From the NCBI RefSeq assembly GCF_032062245.1, contig NZ_DAMBQF010000015.1:1-59208 (forward strand): a stretch of DNA of 59,208 nucleotides. The letters are read 5' to 3'. The DNA is from Soonwooa sp032062245. Its GTDB lineage: Bacteria; Bacteroidota; Bacteroidia; Flavobacteriales; Weeksellaceae. Below are positions 51,358 through 59,208 of this stretch, one piece after another (position 1 is the stretch's first letter; each line of letters opens with the position of its first letter). Below the pieces are notes generated by a model. That model was not told the origin of the DNA and made no database searches. It saw only the letters and a list, made by a program, of their open reading frames with translations. The position numbers and the translations under genes were made by a program.

Positions 51358-51873
51358 TTAAATAAATAGCATCGCTAAAGCTAATACCAAACCAATTGCA
51401 GTGAAAATCATCCCACGTTTGAAAGCTTTGGTCTTAGGATTAAACATCCAAAAACTCGAAATTACAAAGAAGAACAATGAAATTCCAAAGAAAGTATTGA
51501 GCGGCGACAATGTATCTTTGGATTGCGACTTGTGCAGTTTTGTCATTTTATCTAAAACGAAAGGCAATTCTTTTTTAGAATATTTAGCTTCACCCGTTGC
51601 GATATTATAAGTCCCTTGTTTGAAGTACATCATGCCGTTTTCAGTCTTATCAACTTCAAAACCTTTGATTTTTATTACTTTACCAAGTGCTTTTTCATCA
51701 AGATTAGCCTCGAATTTCTTTTCGTATTTAACTTCTTTTTTAAGAAAATCGGTATCGCGATAGACCAACAAAATCCCGCTAATGGCATACACCGTCATTA
51801 TTCCTGCTAAAAAATAGCCCAAATAACGGTGTACAATTCTCATGAAGGTTTTGGTGTTTTTAATCTTATCCAT
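51358..51873 (-). CDS. PepSY-associated TM protein
   Basis: 171 residues: N-terminal TM (YLGYFLAGIMTVYAISGILLVY), a periplasmic PepSY-like part (about 45-115), and two TM spans at the C-terminus. PepSY_TM proteins often accompany siderophore receptors and may reduce or handle ferric siderophores. It follows the TonB receptor gene by 89 bp, with an intrinsic terminator in between, so it would need readthrough or its own start. The call rests on context and topology. Confidence 0.75.
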   Translation of the reverse strand: MDKIKNTKTFMRIVHRYLGYFLAGIMTVYAISGILLVYRDTDFLKKEVKYEKKFEANLDEKALGKVIKIKGFEVDKTENGMMYFKQGTYNIATGEAKYSKKELPFVLDKMTKLHKSQSKDTLSPLNTFFGISLFFFVISSFWMFNPKTKAFKRGMIFTAIGLVLALAMLFI

Positions 51874-51902
51874 TCTGTATTTATTTTTTTATTTGAAAAC
51901 CC

Positions 51903-51934
51903 AAAAAGTGGAAGCTAATAAGCCTCCACTTTTT
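51903..51934 (-). terminator. Terminator of the TonB receptor gene
   Basis: AAAAAGTGGA and TCCACTTTTT form the stem, with inner GCT/AGC. It lies about 30 bp behind the receptor stop. Confidence 0.85.
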
Positions 51935-51962
51935 GATATGAAAAATTTAATTCTAGTAAATA

Positions 51963-54254
51963 TTATAATTTGTATGTCAAAGTAACATAATAATTTCTAG
52001 GTGCAATAGGATTAACCGAATAATTCTCATGAACATTGTAATTAACCACATCGAACAGGTTGTTAACTTTCGCTTGGATCATGAATTTCTTCCACTCATA
52101 ACCAGCAGAGAAAGATACTGTTGTGTAATCTTTAAGATCCATCATTCGAGAAACATCTTTTCTATTAACAGTTGTAGATTTAGAATCATTCCATCCAGCA
52201 ATACGATCACCGATGTAATAAGCTCCAGCACCTAATCTAAGTCCTTTTAGCGTATTTTCGAATTTATAAAATACTGACAAATTAGCTGTTGTTGCAGGCG
52301 TTCTTACCAATCTTTGGTTTTCAACATATCCTTTTTCCGGTGTGTCTAGATACACAGAGTTGTTATAAGAAAAACCTCCAATAATAGATAAGTTTTGTGT
52401 AGGATTACCAGTAATATCTAACTCCACTCCACGGCTTCTCATTTTACCAGCTTCTTCTTTTAATAGTGAATCTGCGGCATTTTGAGCAGGAGTTGCAGGC
52501 TTGCTAGGATTTAAAAACCAGAATGTTTGGTAATAATTATTATAATTAATTTGGTATAAACTTAAATTAATAGCAACAGCATTGTTCCAGAAATTCTTTT
52601 TAGCACCAATCTCATATTGATCTACAGTTGTCGGTTTGATAGCTTGTTTTGGAAGTTTATTCAATGCTATATTTATATCGTCTGCACTTTGAGAAAAATC
52701 AACAGTATTGATTTGATCTGACGTATAACCAGCATTAGTTGCAAACGAATTGGTATAAGTTGCGAAAACAGACAAATCATCATTTGGCATATACACAATA
52801 CCTAATTTTGGAGAAAATGCTTGATCTGAAGTTGACGAATTTTTAGTAAAAGTCTTTGTACCGCTTGCAAATACAGTGTTAATAGTCGGCATATTCTCAA
52901 TATATGACCATCTTAGACCTGCAATAACTTTCCATTGGTTAGTAAGACTAATAAAATCCTGAACATATGCACCAACGCGTCTAGTTCTTGATCTATTGTT
53001 TTGATTAAGCGTCGCTGTTGGCTTATCAATATCTGTATTACCCCATGTTGATGCATCATCTAAATAAAGAATTCTGTTAGGCGTATTTGTTAAATTGTAA
53101 GTGTAAGAATCTGCTTGATTATAATCTGCATCAGCACCAATTAACACTTTGTGTCCAATACTTCCGGTATTAAATTCACCATTAATATTAGCTTGCACAG
53201 AACCATAATTTTGCTCCGCATAAGCTTTATTAAATGGCATTTTCCAAGATAATCTAGTAGCTGCATCTGATGCATAGCTCCATGCTACTCTTTCTGTTGA
53301 GAAGTAATCTTTTGTATAGTTTTGATAAGTACCAATAACATTTAAAGTCCACTTTTCGCTTAACTGATGATTAAATGTAACATTGGTTGATGTTTGTTGT
53401 ACATTTTGATACTGCCAATCAGTACCGAAAAAAGTATTTCTTGGTATCCAATCGATCAATTTGTATCCACCATTTCTTTCTGTAATCGATCCAATTCCGA
53501 AGTCTGGCGTAGAATCGTTTTTAAGATAATCAGCTTCAACAATTAATTGTGATCTTTCTCCTAAATTAAATATAAACGACGGGTTGAAATAAAATTTTTC
53601 TGAATGAACAACATCACGGAAACTATCTGCATACTCGTAAGCACCATTCACACGAAAAGCAACATTCTTAGACAAAGGTCCATAAACATCGATAGTTGGC
53701 TTATAAGTATTCCAACTACCAACACTTGCCGAAGCACTTCCTCCGAAATGGAAACGAGGTTTTTTTGTAATTAAGTTAATAACACCTCCAGCAGCCGTAT
53801 TACCAAACATCATTGCATTAGCACCTTTCAGCACCTCAACTCTTTCTAAACCGCTAACCTCTGGGAAAACACCACTATTCATTCTACCTCCATTTTTGAA
53901 GATATTATCATTTCCTAATTGGAAACCACGACCTCCAAAACTGTCTTGCGAATTACCACGAGAAGAAGTAATATATACACCGTTAACGTTTTGCAAAACA
54001 TCGCTTAACTGCTTAGACTGTTGCTGCTCAATAATCTCGTGCGTTACAATCGCTACGGGTTGAGGCGTTTCCATCATAGTCAAGTTAGACTTCGACGACA
54101 AAGGTTTTGCTTTGTTAGGATTACCAGTTTTATGAAGAAGCACGTCTTCAATCTGTTGAATCTTCACTGTATCACTTACCGCTTCATATTTCATTTGACT
54201 GAAAACCAATCCTGAAATTGCGATTAAACCGAGGCTAAATATTTTCTTGTTCAC
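51963..54254 (-). CDS. TonB-dependent siderophore receptor
   Basis: 763 residues. Signal peptide (cut near VFSQ), plug domain near 60-200 (SDVLQNVNGVYITSSRGNSQ, RVEVLKGANAMMFGNTAAGG, VINLITKKP) and a 22-strand barrel-like remainder ending NYYVTLTYKL. Resembles the FhuE/ferric-siderophore receptors. It imports ferric siderophores using TonB energy. It is upstream of the PepSY_TM gene, a frequent pair. A TAAATTTG box at 54324-54317 may be its promoter (leader about 58 nt); a Fur box was not identified by eye. Confidence 0.9.
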   Translation of the reverse strand: MNKKIFSLGLIAISGLVFSQMKYEAVSDTVKIQQIEDVLLHKTGNPNKAKPLSSKSNLTMMETPQPVAIVTHEIIEQQQSKQLSDVLQNVNGVYITSSRGNSQDSFGGRGFQLGNDNIFKNGGRMNSGVFPEVSGLERVEVLKGANAMMFGNTAAGGVINLITKKPRFHFGGSASASVGSWNTYKPTIDVYGPLSKNVAFRVNGAYEYADSFRDVVHSEKFYFNPSFIFNLGERSQLIVEADYLKNDSTPDFGIGSITERNGGYKLIDWIPRNTFFGTDWQYQNVQQTSTNVTFNHQLSEKWTLNVIGTYQNYTKDYFSTERVAWSYASDAATRLSWKMPFNKAYAEQNYGSVQANINGEFNTGSIGHKVLIGADADYNQADSYTYNLTNTPNRILYLDDASTWGNTDIDKPTATLNQNNRSRTRRVGAYVQDFISLTNQWKVIAGLRWSYIENMPTINTVFASGTKTFTKNSSTSDQAFSPKLGIVYMPNDDLSVFATYTNSFATNAGYTSDQINTVDFSQSADDINIALNKLPKQAIKPTTVDQYEIGAKKNFWNNAVAINLSLYQINYNNYYQTFWFLNPSKPATPAQNAADSLLKEEAGKMRSRGVELDITGNPTQNLSIIGGFSYNNSVYLDTPEKGYVENQRLVRTPATTANLSVFYKFENTLKGLRLGAGAYYIGDRIAGWNDSKSTTVNRKDVSRMMDLKDYTTVSFSAGYEWKKFMIQAKVNNLFDVVNYNVHENYSVNPIAPRNYYVTLTYKL

Positions 54255-54357
54255 GTTATATTTATTTAGAAAGATTTAAAATAACGATGCGAATTTATAA
54301 ATATTTAACATTTCTGCAAATTTATTTTTAATAATTCTAAATAAACGATCAATAAAA

Positions 54358-54386
54358 AAGTCTAACTAATTGATTTAGCCAGACTT
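54358..54386 (-). terminator. Terminator of the PorV-like operon
   Basis: AAGTCT/AGACTT plus inner CTAA/TTAG with a GG/TT internal loop, followed by TTTTTTATTG on the minus strand. It follows the PorV/PorQ stop by about 54 bp. Confidence 0.7.
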
Positions 54387-54439
54387 AAGTTAATATGACA
54401 TTTCTCAACTTTCTTAAAATCTAGAAAATAAGTGAAAAT

Positions 54440-55516
54440 TTAGTTTCTAAAATCCTGCATATCCAGTTTTAGAGAAAAGAAATTTGAATAAAAATTAGAC
54501 CCGCCAATTCCAGAATTTGTAATGGCGTAATCTAAAGTCAGACCTTTGTATTTTATACCGATACCAGCGCTCGGTTGGAAGGACATTTTTCGTTTTAAGC
54601 TTTCGATGTCTGTAATATTACTAAATTGGTTAACTCCCAATCTCACAAAAATCATATCTTGAAAAGTAAGTTCGGCACCAGCATAAGGCGTAATACTCGC
54701 AAAATCGGTCGAAATCAAAGAAGGTGTTTTAGCAAAATCAACATTAATTCCAGCTTCGGGAAGAAGTTTCAGATCACGATTAATCTCGAAAAGTCGGCTT
54801 GCTCCAACATTAAGCTTTGGCATCGTAATTTCCATTTTATCTTTTGGCGCAGGGTTAAACTCTTCTCCATTAACAACTGTTGATAACTCTTTCTGATTAA
54901 CTGTCCAGAAGTTAACTGTTGTTGTTGCATCGCGCAACATGGCACCATAATTCCAGCCAGATTCGCTTTTATAGATTGCACCAAGGTCAAACCCGAATCC
55001 ATAACCACTCGCAAATTTACCAACATTACGGTAGACAATTTTGACATTAGCACCCAAACTTAATCTTTGATTGCCCGCAGGATAAAAAGCGTAAGACAAA
55101 ATTGCTGCATAATCTGCCGTCGAGAAAGAGGATATTTTATCATAATCGATGTTCCCTTCCGGATCGATCATTTGCGTCGTATTAAGAATATTATCTACGC
55201 CAAGACGCACTAACGAAATCCCAAAAACTCCACTTTCTACAGATTTTGCAAAAGCAACGTAATCGTATTTAGCAATAGACTCAAAATATTCTGCGTGCAT
55301 TGCAGATGCTTGCCAATCTCGGTCTATACCATTAAGTCCAGCAGGATTCCACATTGGCGCATAGACATCTTCTTGGTTAGATATAACCGCGCCGCCCATC
55401 CCGAGACCACGTGCACCAGCTCCAATATTTAAAAATTCATTAGAATATTTTCTAATAATCTGAGCTTCTACTAAACTAAGCGCCAACAGGCATATAAAAA
55501 ATAAATATTTTTTCAT
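54440..55516 (-). CDS. PorV/PorQ family outer-membrane protein
   Basis: 358 residues, signal peptide cut near LVEAQ. The mature start RKYSNEFLNIGAGARGLGMG, the VYAPMWNPAGLNG turn and the long beta-rich body ending FFSLKLDMQDF are typical of the FadL-like barrel of PorV/PorQ proteins, which assist type IX secretion or act as outer-membrane porin-like proteins. No other T9SS gene is in this window, so the exact role is open. Its ATG overlaps the stop of the DMT transporter gene by one base, so the two are translationally coupled. Confidence 0.85.
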   Translation of the reverse strand: MKKYLFFICLLALSLVEAQIIRKYSNEFLNIGAGARGLGMGGAVISNQEDVYAPMWNPAGLNGIDRDWQASAMHAEYFESIAKYDYVAFAKSVESGVFGISLVRLGVDNILNTTQMIDPEGNIDYDKISSFSTADYAAILSYAFYPAGNQRLSLGANVKIVYRNVGKFASGYGFGFDLGAIYKSESGWNYGAMLRDATTTVNFWTVNQKELSTVVNGEEFNPAPKDKMEITMPKLNVGASRLFEINRDLKLLPEAGINVDFAKTPSLISTDFASITPYAGAELTFQDMIFVRLGVNQFSNITDIESLKRKMSFQPSAGIGIKYKGLTLDYAITNSGIGGSNFYSNFFSLKLDMQDFRN

Positions 55517-56421
55517 TAATCAACGATCTTATTGGCTTCCAGCAATTCTGCGGTTTTCTTCCCTTTAGATTTTATTAAACCATTAACGACAATGGACAAA
55601 ATCATCACAGCTGAGGCGATATAAAAAATCGGACTCATATGTTCTGACGATCCAAAGATAAAAAAAGCTAAAATAATCCCATAGACTGGTTCTAGATTAA
55701 CCGTTAATATTAATGTAAATGGCGAAATATACTTCATTAGCTTGATACTTTCGAACATTGGATATGCTGTGAAAACACTTGCTAATAAAATTACTAACGC
55801 ATAATCATGCAAACTTATTTCATGCGCAAAAGATAATTGTCCTGTTAACAAGAAAACCGCCGAAATGACAAGCCATCCTCCAAAGATTTCATAAAAAATA
55901 ATATTGCCCGAAGATGTTTTACCAAACATTTTACCATTAAGAACTGAGAAAATAGTTCCGCAAAGCGCACAAAGTATTCCATAGAAAATCCCAAGCTTAT
56001 ATTTAAACTCCGCATTGAAAATCAAAAAAATACAAGCAACAATGACAACACCAATAAGAATCTCAACCCAATCCACTTTTCGTTTAAAAATAATAGGTTC
56101 GATAACTGCCGCAAACAAAGTCGACAATGACAAGCACGACAATGCAATCGATACATTCGACACTTTAATGGATTCAAAAAAGAAAAACCAATGTGCAGCC
56201 ATCACACTTCCAATGGCTACTAAACGGAGCAAAGTTTTTCTATCAATTTTTAAACTTTCCTTTTTAAAAAACCTTAAATAGATAAATAAAAAAAATGCTG
56301 TGAAAAGCATTCTGTAAAAGACTAATGACGAAGCATCTATCTGAATTAACTTTCCTAAAATTGCGGTGAATCCCCACAAAAAAACTATTAAATGTAATCG
56401 AAATAAATGCGAACTGAACAT
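55516..56421 (-). CDS. EamA/DMT family transporter
   Basis: 301 residues with ten TM spans in two five-span halves; the GFTAILGKLI and LSTLFAAVIEPIIFKRK segments are typical of the EamA fold. The cargo is unknown (amino acids, nucleotides or other small solutes in this family). First gene of the unit with the PorV/PorQ gene; the TAAGTTTG promoter box at 56457-56450 shares sequence with the divergent TerC promoter. Confidence 0.85.
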   Translation of the reverse strand: MFSSHLFRLHLIVFLWGFTAILGKLIQIDASSLVFYRMLFTAFFLFIYLRFFKKESLKIDRKTLLRLVAIGSVMAAHWFFFFESIKVSNVSIALSCLSLSTLFAAVIEPIIFKRKVDWVEILIGVVIVACIFLIFNAEFKYKLGIFYGILCALCGTIFSVLNGKMFGKTSSGNIIFYEIFGGWLVISAVFLLTGQLSFAHEISLHDYALVILLASVFTAYPMFESIKLMKYISPFTLILTVNLEPVYGIILAFFIFGSSEHMSPIFYIASAVMILSIVVNGLIKSKGKKTAELLEANKIVD

Positions 56422-56449
56422 TATGAAAACGGGCTTTTAAAATTTAATA

Positions 56450-56481
56450 CAAACTTATGCATAATAAACTTATTTTTGCAA
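56450..56481 (-). promoter_or_regulatory. DMT/PorV promoter, overlapping the terC promoter
   Basis: Minus-strand TAAGTTTG (56457-56450) with TTG at 56481-56479, 21 bp apart; leader about 25 nt. Confidence 0.6.
56471..56478 (+). promoter_or_regulatory. -7 box of the TerC gene
   Basis: TATTTTTG; +1 near 56482, leader about 10 nt to the ATG at 56492. It lies between the -33 and -7 elements of the divergent promoter. Confidence 0.5.
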
Positions 56482-56491
56482 AAATAAAAGA

Positions 56492-57277
56492 ATGGAATTT
56501 TTACAAATTTTCACCTCTGTAGATGCGCTCATTGCACTACTGACCCTAACATTTTTGGAGATTATCTTAGGGATTGACAATATCATTTTTATCTCCATTG
56601 TCACCGGAAAACTTCCTCCCGAAAAACGCAAACGTGCCACAAGAATTGGACTTTTTTTAGCGATGTTCATGAGAATCGCTTTATTATTCGGGATTACATG
56701 GCTTATCGCGATGAAGACAACACTTTTCGGATTCGATTGGGGATGGTTTCGTGCAGATTTTACTGGTCAAGCGCTGATATTATTAGCTGGAGGTATTTTC
56801 TTAATCTATAAAAGTACAAAAGAAATCCACGAAAAAGTTGACGCCAAAGGCGAGCAAGAAAGAGAATTAGCAACCGGATCTGGCGCAAAATCTTTCGGAA
56901 ATATTATTTTTCAGATTTTGTTAATCGACTTGGTATTCTCGGTTGACAGTATTTTGACGGCAGTTGGGATGACAAATGGCTTACACGGCGCACTTCCGAT
57001 TATGATAACGGCCGTTGTAATTTCGGTTGGTGTTATGATGTTATTTGCGGTGCCTGTTGGTAATTTCGTTAATCAAAATCCATCGATCCAAATTCTTGGA
57101 TTGGCTTTTTTAATTCTAATCGGTTTTATGCTGATCACAGAAAGTATGCATTTGTCAGGTGCTGTATTAGGCGGACAAGAAGTTGGTGCTGTACCAAAAG
57201 GTTATCTGTATTTTGCAATTTTCTTCTCGCTGGTCGTAGAATTCTTAAATATGAGAATGCGTAAAAAGAAAGTTTAA
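56492..57277 (+). CDS. TerC family membrane protein
   Basis: 261 residues, seven or so TM spans: EIILGIDNIIFISIVTGKLP at the start, the paired LLIDLVFSVDSILTAVGMTN in the middle, and LGLAFLILIGFMLITESMHL near the end. The conserved Asp in both DN/DS motifs marks the TerC/Alx metal-export-like family, which probably moves Mn2+ or protects against metal stress. A strong hairpin follows the stop. Confidence 0.9.
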   Translation: MEFLQIFTSVDALIALLTLTFLEIILGIDNIIFISIVTGKLPPEKRKRATRIGLFLAMFMRIALLFGITWLIAMKTTLFGFDWGWFRADFTGQALILLAGGIFLIYKSTKEIHEKVDAKGEQERELATGSGAKSFGNIIFQILLIDLVFSVDSILTAVGMTNGLHGALPIMITAVVISVGVMMLFAVPVGNFVNQNPSIQILGLAFLILIGFMLITESMHLSGAVLGGQEVGAVPKGYLYFAIFFSLVVEFLNMRMRKKKV

Positions 57278-57288
57278 TCTATAAAAAT

Positions 57289-57320
57289 AAAATCCCCACC
57301 TCGATTGAAGTGGGGATTTT
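57289..57320 (+). terminator. Terminator of the TerC gene
   Basis: AAAATCCCCAC and GTGGGGATTTT form an 11-bp stem, followed by T-rich sequence. Confidence 0.85.
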
Positions 57321-57403
57321 TGGTTAATTAGTTTTTAAAAATGTTTTCTAGGCTATTAGTTTCTGTGTCAAAATTAGACATTGATTTTAACAAAAATTTA
57401 AGT

Positions 57404-57436
57404 AAAAACCCCTCAATTTTAAAATGAGGGGTTTTT
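57404..57436 (-). terminator. Terminator of the LuxR-type regulator gene
   Basis: AAAAACCCCTCA and TGAGGGGTTTTT form a 12-bp stem around an AT-rich loop, just 6 bp behind the stop of the response regulator. Confidence 0.88.
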
Positions 57437-57442
57437 ACTATT

Positions 57443-58114
57443 TTATTGAAGTGGCAATTCTTCGAGTTTTACAATATTCTTCTGTAACGCATAGACAACC
57501 AAACCAGTAACATTCTTAACACCGATTTTTGCAAACAATCTCGACTTGTGACCTTCTACCGTTTTTTGAGAAATAAACAAAGTTTCGCCGATTTCTTTTG
57601 CTGTGCGTTGTTGGCAAAGCTGCCTGATGATTTCTATTTCTCGATCCGAAATGCTTTCGTCAGATTCTAAAATCGGTTTTGGAGAACGACTAGATATTTG
57701 ATCGCGCAAAGCTTCAACTTGATCAGGTTTAAAATAAAAACCAGTCACCGCAACTTGTTTTATAACATTAACCAAATCAAATGGCGACATCCCTTTCGGA
57801 ATAAATGCCGAAACGCCTTCCTTAACCATAAAACCCACCGAATTATCTTGGTAGTGACTGGAAATAACGATAATCTTTAAATCAAAATTTTTGACCTTAA
57901 TATGACGAAGTACTTCGAGACCGTCGATTGTTTTCATTTTTAAATCCAAAAGAAGAACATCAATCTCTGCGCCCGCTTCTAGATGCTGAAGCAATTGGTA
58001 ACCGTCTGTAGTTTCGAAAACAACGTCCAGTTGCAGATCTTGCTCGAGAAAACTTTTCAAAAGACTTACGATAAGATAATCGTCATCTACTATTGCTATG
58101 CGAAATTTTTCCAT
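57443..58114 (-). CDS. NarL/LuxR-family response regulator
   Basis: 223 residues from the Met at 58114 (four earlier codons to 58126 are possible). Receiver domain with Asp57 in IDVLLLDLKMKTIDGLEV as phosphorylation site, then a LuxR-type helix-turn-helix: SDREIEIIRQLCQQRTAKEI, GETLFISQKTVEGHKSRLFAK, and GLVVYALQKN. It overlaps the end of the histidine-kinase gene by about 32 bp, a translational coupling usual for such pairs. The target genes are unknown. Since the kinase gene has a stop codon inside, this regulator may act without its partner. Confidence 0.9.
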   Translation of the reverse strand: MEKFRIAIVDDDYLIVSLLKSFLEQDLQLDVVFETTDGYQLLQHLEAGAEIDVLLLDLKMKTIDGLEVLRHIKVKNFDLKIIVISSHYQDNSVGFMVKEGVSAFIPKGMSPFDLVNVIKQVAVTGFYFKPDQVEALRDQISSRSPKPILESDESISDREIEIIRQLCQQRTAKEIGETLFISQKTVEGHKSRLFAKIGVKNVTGLVVYALQKNIVKLEELPLQ

Positions 58115-58859
58115 AAGACATATCAAATATAAAGCGTGTACCTTTATCTTGTTTGGTTCTAAATTTATATTTTGCGTTAAGCTGATTCGCTCTCAAATCG
58201 ATATTTTGAAGTCCAATACCCTTTCCTTCAGTTTTAGAAAAACCGACGCCATCATTTTGTAAAACAAACGAAATTCGATCTTTTTTAATCCTAATGATCA
58301 TTTTAATCTCACTAGCTTTTGCGTGTTTGTGGATATTATTAAGAAGCTCTTGCAAAATCCTGACAATTTGCAATTTCGTATTTTTATCAACTACTAAATC
58401 ATCATCTGCTACAATGTAGAATTTAACAATATAGATACTTTCCCAACTTTCTAAAACACTTCGAATAACATCTGCCAAAGTTTTATTTTCATACAAAGGT
58501 GGCGCGAGGTCATGCGAAATTCTACGTGACTCATCAATTGTATTTCCTAAGAGATGATCCTATTCTTTAGAATCTGTTCCTATGGCGGACTTCAACCGAA
58601 TGATGGTTAATTTACTAATAATATTATCGTGCAGATCTGCAGCAATCCGCTCTCTCTCTTTTTCTTGCGCTTCGAGACTGACATTGAGAAGTTTTTTCTC
58701 ATGTTCCAAAGTTTTATGATGTTCGGCTTCCTTACTTTTTAAAAGACGATGATAAGAAATATAAATAACGCTAACGGTTGTCACCACCAACAAGACAATC
58801 ACTATAAGAATAAATATAATAATTAACAGAAAATTGCTTGGATCTTGCCAGTAGTTCAT
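58083..58859 (-). pseudogene. Histidine kinase (NarX/DegS type) with in-frame TAG
   Basis: The minus-strand frame runs for 99 codons from ATG 58859 (one TM, then the HisKA_3 box ERERIAADLHDNIISKLTII with His77), meets TAG at 58562-58560, and continues in the same frame with DHLLGNTIDESRRISHDLAP, the N box LQELLNNIHKHAKA and G box GKGIGLQNIDLRA to the stop at 58083. So it is a 258-residue kinase interrupted by one codon at position 100. The second part has no good internal start (a TTG at 58496). A one-base change from CAG, GAG, AAG, TGG or similar would explain it. Upstream is the truncated membrane gene, downstream the LuxR regulator. Confidence 0.8.
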
Positions 58860-58931
58860 AACAAAAATTAAAATCGAAATTTACACAGTTAATTGCAAAT
58901 TTGATTAGGTAAAAACCCTCTATTTTAAAAA

Positions 58932-59208
58932 TTAGTAATTAGTCTTAAACTTGTTAAAATTCCAGATAAAATAAAACATAAAACAGGCAAATAGGAATTC
59001 AAAAATAATAAATGACAGCATAAAATAAACAACACCATTATTTTGTAACGCATTATTTAACAAGAAATTAACAACGATATCATCCAATAACGTAAACGAA
59101 AAATAGGTTAATAAGCCGACGCAAAGCAATAAATATTTAAAATTAAAGGCTTCTTCGCCGTTTCAGAAATTTAGTGCAACAAATGTTAAAATAATTAACA
59201 CAATTTTA
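58932..59208 (-). pseudogene. Membrane protein, partial at window edge, with in-frame TGA
   Basis: The frame is open from 59207 on the window edge (KIVLIILTFVALNF), meets TGA at 59165-59163, then continues in the same frame (NGEEAFNFKYLLLCVGLLTY) to a stop at 58932-58934. The part after TGA is hydrophobic, with at least two TM spans, and ends NFNKFKTNY. No ATG lies between the TGA and the first TM, so an intact downstream gene would need a TTG start at 59129. A TGG to TGA change fits best. The family is not recognised, and the true 5' end is outside the window. Confidence 0.55.

Noticed and set aside
51148..51369. Open frame antisense to RNase P RNA
   Set aside because: The RNA gene explains the conservation and GC content; no protein resemblance.
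58560..58562. Amber codon as sign of TAG recoding or suppression
   Set aside because: Several intact genes in the window end with TAG and no suppressor tRNA was seen, so a local mutation or error is simpler.
59163..59165. TGA as selenocysteine codon
   Set aside because: No SECIS-like hairpin follows, the surrounding sequence is a membrane segment, and TGG to TGA is simpler.
1..59208. Treating every TAnnTTTG match as a promoter
   Set aside because: The motif has only six fixed bases and is frequent by chance in AT-rich DNA. Only those with good TTG spacing, or with sensible distance to a start, are listed, with confidence lowered when -33 is missing.

Overview
The window looks like chromosome of a Flavobacteriia member of the Chryseobacterium/Weeksellaceae type. 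It is AT-rich, its promoters fit the Bacteroidota pattern (TTG near -33, TAnnTTTG near -7), Shine-Dalgarno signals are scarce, and it carries lineage-typical families (PorV/PorQ, DUF3467, DUF2147, DUF3109, DUF4468, TonB receptor). No phage, IS element, CRISPR array or rRNA operon was seen.

Layout. 1-4.8 kb: a frameshifted secreted protein, a serine hydrolase lipoprotein, an OmpA-type outer-membrane protein and an NPP-type phosphodiesterase. 5-42.4 kb: the translation/transcription core, read on the minus strand as rpsU, xerC, hpf, tRNA-Thr/Tyr/Gly/Thr, tuf, tRNA-Trp, secE, nusG, rplK, rplA, rplJ, rplL, rpoB, rpoC, DUF3467. Three insertions split it: an RND metal-efflux operon with a two-component system and two small secreted proteins (about 31-39.9 kb, between the tRNAs and tuf); a multi-pass membrane protein (27.5-28.7 kb, between nusG and rplK); and a surface-protein island (14.6-25.1 kb, between rplL and rpoB). 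The island holds an 1886-residue four-module secreted protein beside an S74-chaperone protein, and convergent to them a thrombospondin-3-type protein and two other exported proteins. The gene order suggests rplL and rpoB no longer share a transcript: rplL has its own terminator, and rpoB has a good promoter with a roughly 320-nt leader.

42.7-59.2 kb: pdhB, a DUF2147 protein, an LtaS-like phosphatase-superfamily membrane enzyme divergent from pssA, a DnaQ-like exonuclease, an FAA hydrolase, a universal stress protein, two small-family membrane proteins, DUF3109, RNase P RNA, PepSY and TonB siderophore-receptor genes, a PorV/PorQ protein with a DMT exporter, a TerC protein, and a LuxR-type two-component pair whose kinase has an in-frame amber codon.

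Most unusual: two GC-rich elements (about 5.0-5.16 kb and 42.47-42.65 kb) that share a 19-nt core and GGCGTG/CACGC ends, each placed right behind an intrinsic terminator; three broken reading frames near the window ends; several near-leaderless promoters; and structured leaders before rpoB and rplK. All functional calls rest on motif reading and remembered family features; no database search was run.
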